Position numbers and translations under genes: made by a program. The notes under the pieces are model-generated. The model worked only from the letters and a program-made list of their open reading frames with translations. It was not told the DNA's origin and did no database searches. Shown piece by piece: positions 47,360-57,399 of a DNA stretch of 64,000 nt (its first letter is position 1; each line of letters starts with the position of its first letter). The stretch is from BS750m-G4 sp964472195 (GTDB taxonomy: Bacteria; Bacteroidota; Ignavibacteria; Tepidaquicellales; Tepidaquicellaceae). The DNA is taken from the NCBI GenBank assembly GCA_964472195.1, contig CAYYJH010000002.1:1-64000 (forward strand), written 5' to 3'.

Positions 47360-48721
47360 TTAGGAATTCATAGAAGCCAGAAACTCCACGTTTGATTTGG
47401 TTCCTCGCATTTTTTCCAGTAGAAATTCCATTGCTTCAACTGGATTATAATCGGAGAGTAATTTTCTAAGAAGAAACAATCTGTTAAGAATATCGCTTTC
47501 AAGTAGCAATTCCTCTTTCCTTGTACCTGATCTATTAAGGTCAATAGCAGGAAAAATTCTCCTGTCCGATAATCTTCTATCAAGTACAATTTCAGAATTA
47601 CCAGTTCCTTTGAATTCTTCAAATATAACTTCATCCATTCTGCTACCTGTCTCAATAAGTGCCGTTGCAATAATTGTCAGACTCCCACCTTCGTCAATAT
47701 TTCTTGCTGCACCAAAAAATCTCTTGGGTTTATGAAGAGCATTTGCATCTACTCCACCCGATAAAATTTTACCACTGTGTGGAATAACCGTATTGTGAGC
47801 TCTTGCCAATCTTGTTATACTATCCAGTAATATAACAACATCTTTCTTAGCCTCAACCAACCTCCTTGCTTTCTGAAGCACTATTTCTGAAACCTGAACG
47901 TGACGATCTGGCGGTTCATCAAAGGTTGAGCTGATTACTTCTGCCCGAACATTTCTCTCCATATCTGTAACTTCTTCCGGTCTTTCATCAATTAGTAAGA
48001 CTATAGGTATAATTTCAGGATGATTTCTTGTTATACTGTTTGCGATTTCCTGAAGGATTATTGTTTTTCCACTTTTGGGAGGTGACACGATCAATCCTCT
48101 TTGTCCTTTTCCAATTGGAGTGAACAAATCCATAATCCTCATAGTGTATTCAGCAGGTGTAGTTTCTAAAACACATTTTTCATGAGGATATAATGGTGTT
48201 AAATTATCAAACAGAATCCTCTCCCTTATAGTATCAGGATTTTGAAAATTAACGTCTTCTACTTTAAGAAGCGCAAAGAATCTTTCCCCTTCTTTCGGTG
48301 GTCTTACTTTCCCACTTACGGTATCACCGGTTTTTAATAAGAATTTCTTAATCTGTGACGGTGATACATAAATATCATCAGGAGACGGGAGATATGAATA
48401 ATCTGCAGAACGCAAAAACCCATATCCATCTGGTAGAACTTCAAGAACTCCGGCTGCGAATGCAAATCCATCCTTCTGCGTCTGTGCTTCAATAATTTTA
48501 AAGATCAACTCCTGCTTCTTTAGATCACTGTAACCTGTAACTTCAAGTTGTTTTGCAATATCAATTAACTCAGTAACTCTTTTAGATTTTAGTTCAGCCA
48601 TATTTCTTGAAGATGCCTCTTTTGATAACTCTCCTTTTGTCGAACCTTCATACAACGATTTATTATTTGTCGATATCCTTTTTGATGATACTTTTCTTTT
48701 AGTACCTTTCCTTTCTTTCAT
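47360..48721 (-). CDS. rho: Transcription termination factor Rho
   Basis: 453 residues. A basic extension of about 45 residues precedes the Rho N-terminal helical domain ([20 protein letters not shown]). The RNA-binding cold-shock domain follows ([11 protein letters not shown]). The ATPase core has P-loop PPKSGKT, Walker [17 protein letters not shown], and the Q/R-loop region with [20 protein letters not shown]. The ribosome site AAAGGAT lies 6 bp before the ATG. Hexameric helicase that ends transcription. First gene of the rho-rng unit. Confidence 0.97.
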   Translation of the reverse strand: MKERKGTKRKVSSKRISTNNKSLYEGSTKGELSKEASSRNMAELKSKRVTELIDIAKQLEVTGYSDLKKQELIFKIIEAQTQKDGFAFAAGVLEVLPDGYGFLRSADYSYLPSPDDIYVSPSQIKKFLLKTGDTVSGKVRPPKEGERFFALLKVEDVNFQNPDTIRERILFDNLTPLYPHEKCVLETTPAEYTMRIMDLFTPIGKGQRGLIVSPPKSGKTIILQEIANSITRNHPEIIPIVLLIDERPEEVTDMERNVRAEVISSTFDEPPDRHVQVSEIVLQKARRLVEAKKDVVILLDSITRLARAHNTVIPHSGKILSGGVDANALHKPKRFFGAARNIDEGGSLTIIATALIETGSRMDEVIFEEFKGTGNSEIVLDRRLSDRRIFPAIDLNRSGTRKEELLLESDILNRLFLLRKLLSDYNPVEAMEFLLEKMRGTKSNVEFLASMNS

Positions 48722-49034
48722 TAGATTATCCTTTCTAGGGTGAGTAAATTAATTAGTGGTATTATAAAAATTAAGAATTATAAAAATAAAGTCTAATAAT
48801 ATTTAAATTATATATTCGAAGAATTAAAGATTATTGGAGTGATATTTGATGTACTATTAAACTATTATAAAATATAAAAAGTTTCAAGTGATAAATAGTA
48901 TTTTTTTACTATTATCAAAGCTTATATGTTTTATATCTGGGATTCAAAACAAATTACTATAAAAATAGTTTCTGAATAATTTATCTTAAAAATTTAAAAA
49001 TTGAAATTCCCTGACGAAATATTTATTTTGAAAA
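48722..49034. other. Divergent intergenic region between rho and the GT-C/TPR gene
   Basis: 313 bp, AT-rich, must contain promoters for both flanking units. No exact TAnnTTTG box in a good position, no strong hairpin and no ORF was found. Confidence 0.5.
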
Positions 49035-51017
49035 ATGCCAAAAAGGAAACCCACCATTAAGAAAAGAACAGTTCAAAAGGAAAAATTTAATCGGAAATTT
49101 ATTTTCGAGCTTACAAGAAACCAGAGATTAGTCCTATATATTTTAATTGCTTTGGTTTCGTTTGGTCTTTCTTTCTATTATTTAAATTTCGCACATTCAC
49201 AAAACTCAACATACGGCTTCCCGCTCGATGATCCCTGGATACACCTTACTTTCGCTAAAAACTTTGCAGAATACCAGAGCTTTTCATATTTCAAAAACGA
49301 AATAGTTACTTCCGGTTCAACCTCTCCTATATATACTTTCTTATTATCTATTGGATTTTTGGTCAGCAATAATGAAATGATTTTGAGTTATCTCCTTGGT
49401 ATAGTCTTTTTAATTTCATCTGCTTTATGGTTTTATAAACTTAGTTCAGTTGAGTTTGAGAAAGAAAATGTGTTCGCTATTATTATCACTGCAATATTTA
49501 TCACGGATAAATGGATGAATTTTATTTCTGTCTCCGGGATGGAAACTACAATGTACATATTCTTGCTAATAGCTTGTGTATATTTTTACAAAAAGAGAAA
49601 AGTGATACCTTTTGCTGTATTTCTAGGATTGATTTTATGGGGCAGACCGGACGGTGTTGTTTTCATTTGTGTTTTGATTCTTGATTATCTAATGGTTATT
49701 CAGTTTTCAAAAAATGATAAAACTCTTAATATATTCTCAAAAAACGATCTCATAAAAATTGGGATTATATCAGGTTCAATCATAGTTTTATACTTCACAT
49801 TTAATTTAGTGCTCTCTGGTTCTTTATTACCGAACACTTACAATGCTAAACTTACGTATTACTCCCCGGAATTCCGAAGCAGGGGTAACTTTTTGAAATA
49901 TGAGGTCTGGCAGTATTTCACGCGCGGTGCTTATGGAATTATTATGATTGGATTCATTTTCTCTATATTCAAAATGATATTCGATCTAACAAAGAAAAAA
50001 TACAACCAGAATTTTCTGTATGTTGTATTTGCCTTTGTTTTAGTTTTCATCTACTGGTATAAATTACCTTATGCACACCGATTCGGGAGATATTTGATGC
50101 CAATAATACCATTTTTCGTTTTAGTGTCTGGCTCAGGTTTTAGAGATCTGTCAAAGTTATTAGGTAGCTACTTTAAAAGTAGAAGTTTTGCAATTAATTT
50201 GAATCTCCTTGTCTTAATAATTATTTTTATTTTTTCCATACAAAACTATAACGAGAACAAGACTAACTATGCAGAGCAGTGTAAATATATTAGCGATAGA
50301 CAAGTGGCTGCTGCGCTCTGGCTTAAAAACAATTCGAAGAAAGGTGATATTATTGCAACTCATGATATTGGGGCAATCGGTTACTACAGCAACAGGAAAA
50401 TTATTGACGTTGCGGGTTTAATAACTCCCGAACTCATCGATAAAATACACGATAAAGATTATTCGGTATACCTCACAGAACTTTTTAAAAAGAACGATGT
50501 TAAATATCTGGCTTTCATGAGAGAATGGAATCGGGTTGTGAATCAGAACCCTTTGTTTAGCACGGCAGAAATTTTTAATCACGAAGTGGAAATCATGGAA
50601 GTATTTAAATTTGTACCCGGGCAAACACTGATACTTCCCACGGAAGCAAGAGGATATGTCATGTACGCCCAGGATTTGCTCGCTCAAAAAGCACCTCAGC
50701 AAGCGATACAGGTATTGAACAGAAGTCTAAAAGTAGAGCCAAGATCTTCATTAACATATTTCCTGATGGCATACGCATACTATTTAATGAACGATGCAGA
50801 GAATTATGAGAAGAACCTTTTAAGAGCCCTCGATATTTTCCCGAACTATAAAGATGCTTTATTTCAAATCGGTTATTTCTACAAGAATAAGAACAGAATA
50901 CCAGAATCACGGAAGTACCTGGAAAAATATCTGGAACTTTTTCCTGACGATCAAAAAGTAATAAGCCTTATCAACTCGCTGCCTGATTCTGTTAGCACAA
51001 ACAGCAATATCAGATGA
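49035..51017 (+). CDS. GT-C-like polytopic membrane protein with C-terminal TPR
   Basis: 660 residues. A basic N-terminus (1-36) and about 11 membrane helices (37-410). The first loop carries GFPLDDPWIHLTFAKN, with the paired Asp of GT-C transferases. A soluble alpha/beta region (about 420-550) precedes TPR repeats (PQQAIQVLNRSLKVEPRSSL, AENYEKNLLRALDIFPNY, to the end). Its stop overlaps the mltG start by 4 bp (ATGA), so the two are coupled. Involvement in envelope glycan assembly is inferred. It has the same layout as the protein at 14813-16813. Confidence 0.72.
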   Translation: MPKRKPTIKKRTVQKEKFNRKFIFELTRNQRLVLYILIALVSFGLSFYYLNFAHSQNSTYGFPLDDPWIHLTFAKNFAEYQSFSYFKNEIVTSGSTSPIYTFLLSIGFLVSNNEMILSYLLGIVFLISSALWFYKLSSVEFEKENVFAIIITAIFITDKWMNFISVSGMETTMYIFLLIACVYFYKKRKVIPFAVFLGLILWGRPDGVVFICVLILDYLMVIQFSKNDKTLNIFSKNDLIKIGIISGSIIVLYFTFNLVLSGSLLPNTYNAKLTYYSPEFRSRGNFLKYEVWQYFTRGAYGIIMIGFIFSIFKMIFDLTKKKYNQNFLYVVFAFVLVFIYWYKLPYAHRFGRYLMPIIPFFVLVSGSGFRDLSKLLGSYFKSRSFAINLNLLVLIIIFIFSIQNYNENKTNYAEQCKYISDRQVAAALWLKNNSKKGDIIATHDIGAIGYYSNRKIIDVAGLITPELIDKIHDKDYSVYLTELFKKNDVKYLAFMREWNRVVNQNPLFSTAEIFNHEVEIMEVFKFVPGQTLILPTEARGYVMYAQDLLAQKAPQQAIQVLNRSLKVEPRSSLTYFLMAYAYYLMNDAENYEKNLLRALDIFPNYKDALFQIGYFYKNKNRIPESRKYLEKYLELFPDDQKVISLINSLPDSVSTNSNIR

Positions 51018-52471
51018 CAATTAACAAACTAAAATCATTCTTACAGAAAGTCATAACACTGGTAAAGATTAAAATTGAAGATTTGTACGGCTCTTTTAAA
51101 AATTCCACGAAATTGCAGAAGAGTAAAGAAAATATTAGAAAAGCTGTAACAACATCAAAAGAGAAATTCTTTTTTTTCTTTTCAAAAGTTCGAGACTTCT
51201 CCTTTTATAAAAAATCAAAAGTGTATTTAAATTCCGTTCCATCTCGATTAGTAGAATTGCTACAATTGTCAAAAAGTTTGATGGTTTCCATTTTACAAAA
51301 AGCGAAGGACTCTGAATTTCATAAAAATATAACTTTATTCATAAACGATTCAATTCTTCCACCTCTAAAAAATGCAGCAAACAAATTCAAATATCTCTTA
51401 GATAACACGACACAACAAATAAAGGTTATCGTAGCTTCTAAACCTTTAATTATATTTCCTATAATAATTTTTATTAATATTCTTTTAATCTTTTTCATTG
51501 TATATCAAACTCTATTCGCACAGTATCATTGGGAAGGAGAGAATGAAAAGCGATTCATAGTTACTCACGGGAAAACCTTAACTGAGGTTGCAGAAGAATT
51601 AAAAGAAAATGATATAATACGAAGTTCTGTAATTTTTAAATTAATTGCAAAAGTATCAGGGGATGAAGATAAAATTCTTGCAAGAAATTATATCTTCGAA
51701 AACGGGATGAGTAATATAGAGCTCCTAACACTGCTAACAGATATTAGTATCACACAAACAATTAGATTTACAGTAATCGAAGGTTTAACCTTAAAACAAA
51801 TCGCAAATAATGTTGAAAAAAGATTTTTTCTTTCATCAGGAAAATTCTTAAAAGAGGCTGAGAATGATTCACTGTTAAGCATACTTGGTTTGGAAAACAG
51901 CGTAAGTAATCTCGAAGGATTTCTTTTCCCCGACACTTACGTTGTTCCAATAAATCTAAGTGAAAAATATCTTGTTGAGACTATGTTCGATGAATTCTTA
52001 AGAAAAGTATGGAAAAACGAAAAACTAAGATCTCGAATTTCAGAGGAAGATACAAACATTTTGAAAGTTGTTACATTAGCATCAATCATCCAGGCCGAAA
52101 CACCACTTGAGAAAGAAAAACCGATAGTTTCAGGCGTTTATCACAATAGATTAAAGAAAAGAATGAGATTGGAAGCAGACCCGACCATACAATATATACT
52201 GCCAAACGGTCCTAAAAAGCGATTACTATATAGCGATTTAAAAATCGATTCCCCGTACAATACTTATATCAATCTTGGTTTACCACCTGGTCCTATAAAC
52301 AACCCCGGTTTATCAGCAATAAATGCTGCTCTCAATCCGGAAAATCATAACTATCTCTTTTTTGTTGCGAATGGTAACGGAGGACATAAATTCACTGAAA
52401 CTTTTGGAGAACATCTAAGAGCCGTTCAGGAGTATAGAAACAAACTCAAAAATCAAAACAACAATAAATAA
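51014..52471 (+). CDS. mltG: Endolytic murein transglycosylase MltG with long N-terminal extension
   Basis: 485 residues. The catalytic YceG domain is clear: LEGFLFPDTYVVP, LASIIQAETPLEKE with the catalytic Glu, SGVYHNRLKKRMRLEADPTI, PYNTYINLGLPPGPINNPG and GNGGHKFTETFGEH. A single membrane helix lies at about 149-170. Family members usually start just before this helix at about 340-350 residues in total. Here an extra 145-residue basic, helical cytoplasmic region precedes it. MltG cuts nascent peptidoglycan strands at the inner membrane. Coupled to the preceding gene by a 4-bp overlap. Confidence 0.93.
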   Translation: MTINKLKSFLQKVITLVKIKIEDLYGSFKNSTKLQKSKENIRKAVTTSKEKFFFFFSKVRDFSFYKKSKVYLNSVPSRLVELLQLSKSLMVSILQKAKDSEFHKNITLFINDSILPPLKNAANKFKYLLDNTTQQIKVIVASKPLIIFPIIIFINILLIFFIVYQTLFAQYHWEGENEKRFIVTHGKTLTEVAEELKENDIIRSSVIFKLIAKVSGDEDKILARNYIFENGMSNIELLTLLTDISITQTIRFTVIEGLTLKQIANNVEKRFFLSSGKFLKEAENDSLLSILGLENSVSNLEGFLFPDTYVVPINLSEKYLVETMFDEFLRKVWKNEKLRSRISEEDTNILKVVTLASIIQAETPLEKEKPIVSGVYHNRLKKRMRLEADPTIQYILPNGPKKRLLYSDLKIDSPYNTYINLGLPPGPINNPGLSAINAALNPENHNYLFFVANGNGGHKFTETFGEHLRAVQEYRNKLKNQNNNK

Positions 52472-52493
52472 ACCTGAAGACAGTAGATAATAG

Positions 52494-54044
52494 ATGAGTA
52501 AAAGATTCCAAAATCTTTTAAGTGTATTTTTAAAACTCGATTACCGGGATAAAGAAAACTCAGGGAAGAAAAAAGTCTTCGGAATTTTGCTGGCTTATTT
52601 GATTTCAAACACTTTTCTCTCCATGAATTACTACAGAACATTCGATGAATTAAGTTTTGTGATTTTATCTTTTTCTACAAATGCTTTTTTACTTTCTTTT
52701 ATAGTTTTAAATGATTACAGCAACTTATTCTTTTCTAAATCTCATATTGATACAATAAGCTCTCTGCCGATTAGTAACTCCGAACTATTTCTTTCTAAAT
52801 TCATATCCGCTGCAATTTATATATTTTCCTTCTCGGTTGCCGTACTGATTCCCCAAGTTATTTTCTATAATCTGTACTCCAGTGAATTAAGTCTAACCAT
52901 ATTTTATTTATTGACTAACTTTCTTTTTAGTTTTTTCCTAATCGGAGTAATACTTCTAATTTACACTGCGGCAGTCTATTACCTAACAGAAAAAGCAAAC
53001 GTTATTTTATATTTCCTCCAGTTTACTTTTTTGATTTTCGTGATGTACTCATCAAGTCTTGCATCTCAAGCAGTTACACATGGTAAAAGCAGTATAATGT
53101 CTTATGAAATAGTTTATTATCTTCCGCAGAACCTGTTCGCATCAGGATTATATAACACTTTTAATCTCTCGATGTGTATTATATTTTCTATGAGTGTTTA
53201 CTTAATATTCTTTATACTCATAAGAAAAAACTATTCGGAAATAGCACAGAAAGTTTACAGTATTAGGAAAAAGACAAATGAGAAGAAATCATTTTCCTTA
53301 ATTAAATTCATAAATAACTTTGTCTATAACAATCTTCTAAGAAATAACCTAGAGAAAGCCTCTTACAATCTTACAAGATATCAGCTTAAGAACTCAAGAA
53401 ACTTAAGGTTGAAATATATTCCACTTGCTTTCATCCCCGTTATTATTTGCTTGATCGGTATCTTTGCAGATGCAACGGCATTTCTTGTGTTCGAACAACG
53501 CGATATAAGTATTCAATATCTTACTTCAGGTATAGTAATATTAAGTCCCTCTATTACCTTCACTATTATAATGTGTTCGCGGTTATTAATAACTAATACT
53601 AAAATATCAGAAGAAAACACCAGTGATATAGAATGGATATATAATTCATCACCGATAAAAAACAAGATATCATTTCTGAGTGGTGCTTTGAAATTCATCA
53701 ACATAAATTTCATAATTCCAGTCATACTTTTTATTACATTCATCTTATTCCTTAAAGTACAACCAGTCTCCGTAATATTAAATATGTTTTACATTACATC
53801 TTTCCTTTTTTTGCTAAATTCAACACTTATTTTGTTCGACAAAAAGCTGCCTTTCACTCTTGAAAGTTCAAAATTTAACTCAGCAACAAAATTTCTCGAG
53901 ATTTTATACACAATTATACTCGGAGTAATTATATTTATTGTTCAGATTTTTATTTTTCAAAATGTTATATTTGTATTAATAGCAATTGCGGTCTTATTAG
54001 GATTGACAGTATTGCTGAATAAAATTAAAATCAACTTAACATGA
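52494..54044 (+). CDS. ABC-2-like membrane permease, no ATPase partner seen
   Basis: 516 residues with about 12 membrane helices. The segment IDTISSLPISNSELFLSKFI after helix 2 resembles the cytoplasmic coupling region of ABC-2 exporters. No ATP-binding protein is encoded next to it. It starts 22 bp after mltG and overlaps ubiX by 4 bp. An exporter subunit or related envelope protein is possible; substrate unknown. Confidence 0.6.
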   Translation: MSKRFQNLLSVFLKLDYRDKENSGKKKVFGILLAYLISNTFLSMNYYRTFDELSFVILSFSTNAFLLSFIVLNDYSNLFFSKSHIDTISSLPISNSELFLSKFISAAIYIFSFSVAVLIPQVIFYNLYSSELSLTIFYLLTNFLFSFFLIGVILLIYTAAVYYLTEKANVILYFLQFTFLIFVMYSSSLASQAVTHGKSSIMSYEIVYYLPQNLFASGLYNTFNLSMCIIFSMSVYLIFFILIRKNYSEIAQKVYSIRKKTNEKKSFSLIKFINNFVYNNLLRNNLEKASYNLTRYQLKNSRNLRLKYIPLAFIPVIICLIGIFADATAFLVFEQRDISIQYLTSGIVILSPSITFTIIMCSRLLITNTKISEENTSDIEWIYNSSPIKNKISFLSGALKFININFIIPVILFITFILFLKVQPVSVILNMFYITSFLFLLNSTLILFDKKLPFTLESSKFNSATKFLEILYTIILGVIIFIVQIFIFQNVIFVLIAIAVLLGLTVLLNKIKINLT

Positions 54045-54694
54045 GCAACCAGGGAAAAACAACTGCAGTACCTCAAACACAAACAAAAACTCTTATTAAA
54101 GACTACAATGGGAGCGGAAAGAATGTCATACTGGGTATCACCGGAACAAGCGGGGCAATTTACGGCTTAAGAATGCTTCGTGCTTTACTATTAAATGAGT
54201 TTAACGTTGACCTCATACTTACAGAGTATGCTCATTTCACTTTATTTAATGAATGTGGGATCGAAATAAAGCAATCGAATGTACAAAGTCTTTTCCCTGA
54301 AATACCCGTTTTAAAATCTACTGTAATCATCCATAACAATTACGATATTAAATCGGAAATTTTTAGTAATAATTATAAAGCATTTGGAATGATCGTTTGC
54401 CCGTGTGCAATGAGTTTTGTTTCAGGTATTGCCAATGGAGAATCAGAAAATCTTATTGAAAAATCCGCTGATTATGCCTTCTCTTATTCTACTCCGATGA
54501 TAATTGTCCCGAGAGAAACTCCAATTAACAGAATACAGTTAAGAAACATGATTAAAATTATCGATGCCGGCGGTAAAATAATTCCGGCTATGCCAAGCTT
54601 CGAAGAGAATCCCGAGGATTTCAACGACCTCGCTGATTATATTGCTGGAAAAGTTCTTGACATGCTGTGCAGACACCGTGATGAAATGGTGTAG
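54041..54694 (+). CDS. ubiX: UbiX-family flavin prenyltransferase
   Basis: 217 residues. An N-terminal 28-residue extension precedes NVILGITGTSGAIYGLRML. Conserved segments: FGMIVCPCAMSFVSGIANG, TPMIIVPRETPINRIQLRNM and GGKIIPAMPSF. The enzyme joins dimethylallyl phosphate to FMN to give prenylated FMN for UbiD decarboxylases in quinone synthesis. No ubiD is in the window. Its ATG overlaps the stop of the permease-like gene (ATGA). Confidence 0.94.
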   Translation: MSNQGKTTAVPQTQTKTLIKDYNGSGKNVILGITGTSGAIYGLRMLRALLLNEFNVDLILTEYAHFTLFNECGIEIKQSNVQSLFPEIPVLKSTVIIHNNYDIKSEIFSNNYKAFGMIVCPCAMSFVSGIANGESENLIEKSADYAFSYSTPMIIVPRETPINRIQLRNMIKIIDAGGKIIPAMPSFEENPEDFNDLADYIAGKVLDMLCRHRDEMV

Positions 54695-54721
54695 GTTACA
54701 ATAAAAAATAACCCTTATAAA

Positions 54722-55678
54722 CTATTTATCTTCTCCCTCTCCTAATTCTTTCAGCCTTTCTATCCTGTCAGGTTCATTTACTTTTAGCCATTCATCTTTC
54801 GAAAGGTATTCATAAGCAAGCTTAAAATATTTTTGTGCTTCCTCTCTTTCATCTTTTATCAGGTAACACTCTGCTAACTCTTCATAAACATATCCATCCT
54901 GTTCCAATCCCTTGTCAATAAATTCCTTCTCTAACTCTTTTTGAATTTCAATAGCTTCATCTATCCTTCCAAGGGAACGATACACTCTTCCAACGGTCCA
55001 CTTTGCAATTCTCGTTGCAGCTTCATTATCACGTTGTTGTCTCCATTTCAAACCACGTTCGAACAAGTCTAATGCTTTTTCATATTGTCCTAAGTCATGA
55101 TATGACCAACCCGTGTTATTATACAATGCACCGAGCCAATTATTAGCCTTTTCATCAGTTGATTTTTCAGCAAGTTCAATTGCTTTCAAATTCCATTCGA
55201 TTTGATTCTCTGGATCCTCAGCTATACCAAGCATATGAGCAGCATCTATTGCATAGTAATCCTGTCCTTCCGCTCTTGCAATTTTCCATGCCTCAAGGAA
55301 TAAAGGCTTTGCTTTTTCTTTTTCATTGTTTGAATTAAAGACTCTGCCTCTTTCAAGCAGATATCTTATTATCGGAACAACTAATTTATCCGTTAACGTC
55401 ATTTCAACAGTATCAAGAGTATTATGTGCTTCTTTGAACTTACCCTGCAATCTTTCAGCACGTGCTATTTGTGTAAGCAGTTGTGCAAAATAGGATATGT
55501 TTCCAGATTCCATTGCCAGAGGAATAAGTTCGCGGAATTTTATTTCCGTTTGTTGCGGATTTCCGTAATCCCATAACTTATCGAAATCAGGTAAAGGTCT
55601 TTCATCAACCTGTGCAGTAGTATTTAAGGAAAAACTTAAAGTAATAATTATAGTTAGAAAAATATATAATGCTTTCAT
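54722..55678 (-). CDS. Secreted tetratricopeptide repeat protein
   Basis: 318 residues from the ATG at 55678. The frame is open to 55729, but the internal ATG has an AAGAGA ribosome site and starts the signal peptide (hydrophobic 4-20, ending TTAQ). The rest is TPR helices (LYNNTGWSYHDLGQYEKALD and WTVGRVYRSLGRIDEAIEI are the clearest), ending in a charged tail. A periplasmic scaffold role is likely; partners unknown. Convergent with ubiX, 27 bp away. Confidence 0.8.
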   Translation of the reverse strand: MKALYIFLTIIITLSFSLNTTAQVDERPLPDFDKLWDYGNPQQTEIKFRELIPLAMESGNISYFAQLLTQIARAERLQGKFKEAHNTLDTVEMTLTDKLVVPIIRYLLERGRVFNSNNEKEKAKPLFLEAWKIARAEGQDYYAIDAAHMLGIAEDPENQIEWNLKAIELAEKSTDEKANNWLGALYNNTGWSYHDLGQYEKALDLFERGLKWRQQRDNEAATRIAKWTVGRVYRSLGRIDEAIEIQKELEKEFIDKGLEQDGYVYEELAECYLIKDEREEAQKYFKLAYEYLSKDEWLKVNEPDRIERLKELGEGEDK

Positions 55679-55875
55679 GTTTCTCTTATAATTTTTTGAA
55701 AAAATAAAAATCTTCATATTACAAAACAAGGGAGTCCCGATTTAACGGATACCCTTGAAATTCTATTTTCACTCTTTTGGTTTCTAAAAATTGTGTAATA
55801 TACTTTCTACCTGCTCATTCATTTAAGAAAAATATTGTTTTATTTACATTTTATTAGTTAATAAAACATATATAC

Positions 55876-55907
55876 AAAAAAATCCCCCTTTTTTTAAGAA
55901 GGGGGAT
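55876..55907 (-). terminator. Rho-independent terminator of the FadL-family gene
   Basis: Read on the minus strand: ATCCCCCTT, loop CTTAAAAA, AAGGGGGAT, then a run of T (the A run at 55876-55882 on +). A perfect 9-bp stem with a T tract, about 95 bp after the FadL-family stop codon. Confidence 0.8.
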
Positions 55908-55923
55908 AGGGGGTATTAAACGT

Positions 55924-55978
55924 GCCCGCCTAAATATTACAATTTACTTGCTCCATGAAAGCAAATAATTAGGCGGGC
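55924..55978. repeat. GC-rich 10-bp inverted repeat with inner hairpin
   Basis: GCCCGCCTAA (55924-55933) pairs exactly with TTAGGCGGGC (55969-55978). Inside the loop TTGCT (55948-55952) pairs with AGCAA (55960-55964). The arms are strikingly G+C rich for this genome. It lies between the FadL-family stop and its terminator. It may be an mRNA 3' structure or a remnant of an interspersed palindromic element. Confidence 0.6.
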
Positions 55979-56002
55979 TGATAGTAAAATGAAAGTTAAC
56001 AA

Positions 56003-57286
56003 TTAAAAACCACTAAATGCGTAACCGAAATCTATCTGCCATTGATTCATAGAAAGTTCAATTGTTTGCTGTCCGGGCGCTTCCATTGGATTTGGGCCAG
56101 AAACTTCTTTATTCAAAGCATACATAAAACCAATGCTAATCTCATTATTACATACTACTTTAGATAATCCTAGTGTAATATGCTGTTCTATAACACCGGG
56201 GGCAAGTATGTTAAACATGACTTCTGAATCGGGAATTGGTTGCTTACCATATGAGTATCCACCTCTGAAAGTCCACCCGGGAACGCCTTCATACATCAAA
56301 CCAAATTTATAAACTGTCATATCTTCCCATCCAAAACCTGCACCGTCATCCATTCCTAACATGCCTGTGCTTTGTGTTAGATTCGGCATCATAGGATTGT
56401 TTATAGATTTAATCTGGCTGTAAAGTATCTGTGTAACATCGAAAGAAAATGTCAATCCAGGTGCTGGCATTGCTGCAAAACCAGCTGTCCATGTAGCAGG
56501 AATATCAAATCCGCCTTGCTGTGCAAACAAACCACTATACCTGTCAAATTCACTCATATACATCTTAGTCTGAAAAGAGCCTCCAATCGATAATTGAGGT
56601 AATATCTTCCCCATGTATCCGAATTTTGCTCCAAACCCGCTCGATGTACTATTCGTATTACCCGTCAGGTTGTTAGGGGAGCTTGAAAATCCAGCAAATG
56701 AACCAAGTCCTGCTGCTCTGAATCTTTGCCAGGCAAATAAACCTGTGACCCCTAAAGAGTGATTCTCGACAAACTCTATTGAATAAGTTGCACCTGCAAA
56801 TAACTGCTCGAGATTTACCCCGGTCAAGGGTGATGATGGGTCATGAAAAGTTTGCGTCATGTAACTGGTGTTCATACCACCATTTCCAAACACTGTAAAA
56901 CCGATTGCCATATTATCCTGAACCTTATAACTCACACCCATTGTTGGCATAGCAAAAAAATCTGTCTCACTGGTTATCTTTCCAGGCGCTAAACCAAATG
57001 TACCCGGGAAACCTGATGGCATACCAGTTACATTATATTCCCTGCTAGGACTAAATAAAGATACATTAACATCAAATCGATTATTATCTAAAAACACTAA
57101 ACCAGCGGGATTTGTAATTGAACCCAGTGAACTTAATGATAAAGCTACCCCGCTTCCGCCGAGAGATGAATACTTTGAACCAAAACCATGTCTCCTATAA
57201 CCATCAGTACTATAAACACTCTGAGCGGTCATAAATAATGCTACCAAAATAGCAACAGTAAAGATTAAATTTTTTTTAATCATCAT
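56003..57286 (-). CDS. OmpP1/FadL/TodX-family outer-membrane transporter
   Basis: 427 residues. Signal peptide (about 1-26, ending VYSTDG). The mature start GYRRHGFGSKYSSLGGSGVA matches the hatch region of FadL-type proteins, followed by NPAGLVFLDNNRFDVNVSLF and a 14-strand barrel ending FGYAFSGF with C-terminal Phe. These channels let hydrophobic compounds across the outer membrane. A strong terminator follows, so it is monocistronic or the end of a unit with the sulfur operon 113 bp upstream. Confidence 0.88.
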   Translation of the reverse strand: MMIKKNLIFTVAILVALFMTAQSVYSTDGYRRHGFGSKYSSLGGSGVALSLSSLGSITNPAGLVFLDNNRFDVNVSLFSPSREYNVTGMPSGFPGTFGLAPGKITSETDFFAMPTMGVSYKVQDNMAIGFTVFGNGGMNTSYMTQTFHDPSSPLTGVNLEQLFAGATYSIEFVENHSLGVTGLFAWQRFRAAGLGSFAGFSSSPNNLTGNTNSTSSGFGAKFGYMGKILPQLSIGGSFQTKMYMSEFDRYSGLFAQQGGFDIPATWTAGFAAMPAPGLTFSFDVTQILYSQIKSINNPMMPNLTQSTGMLGMDDGAGFGWEDMTVYKFGLMYEGVPGWTFRGGYSYGKQPIPDSEVMFNILAPGVIEQHITLGLSKVVCNNEISIGFMYALNKEVSGPNPMEAPGQQTIELSMNQWQIDFGYAFSGF

Positions 57287-57399
57287 TTTTTCCTTAATTT
57301 ATATTAATTAAGATATTTTTTAACGAGAAAGTATTAAACTTCTCACTTATTATATTCAAAACAGTTCAACAAATCATACACCCTAATAAATAAAACAAA

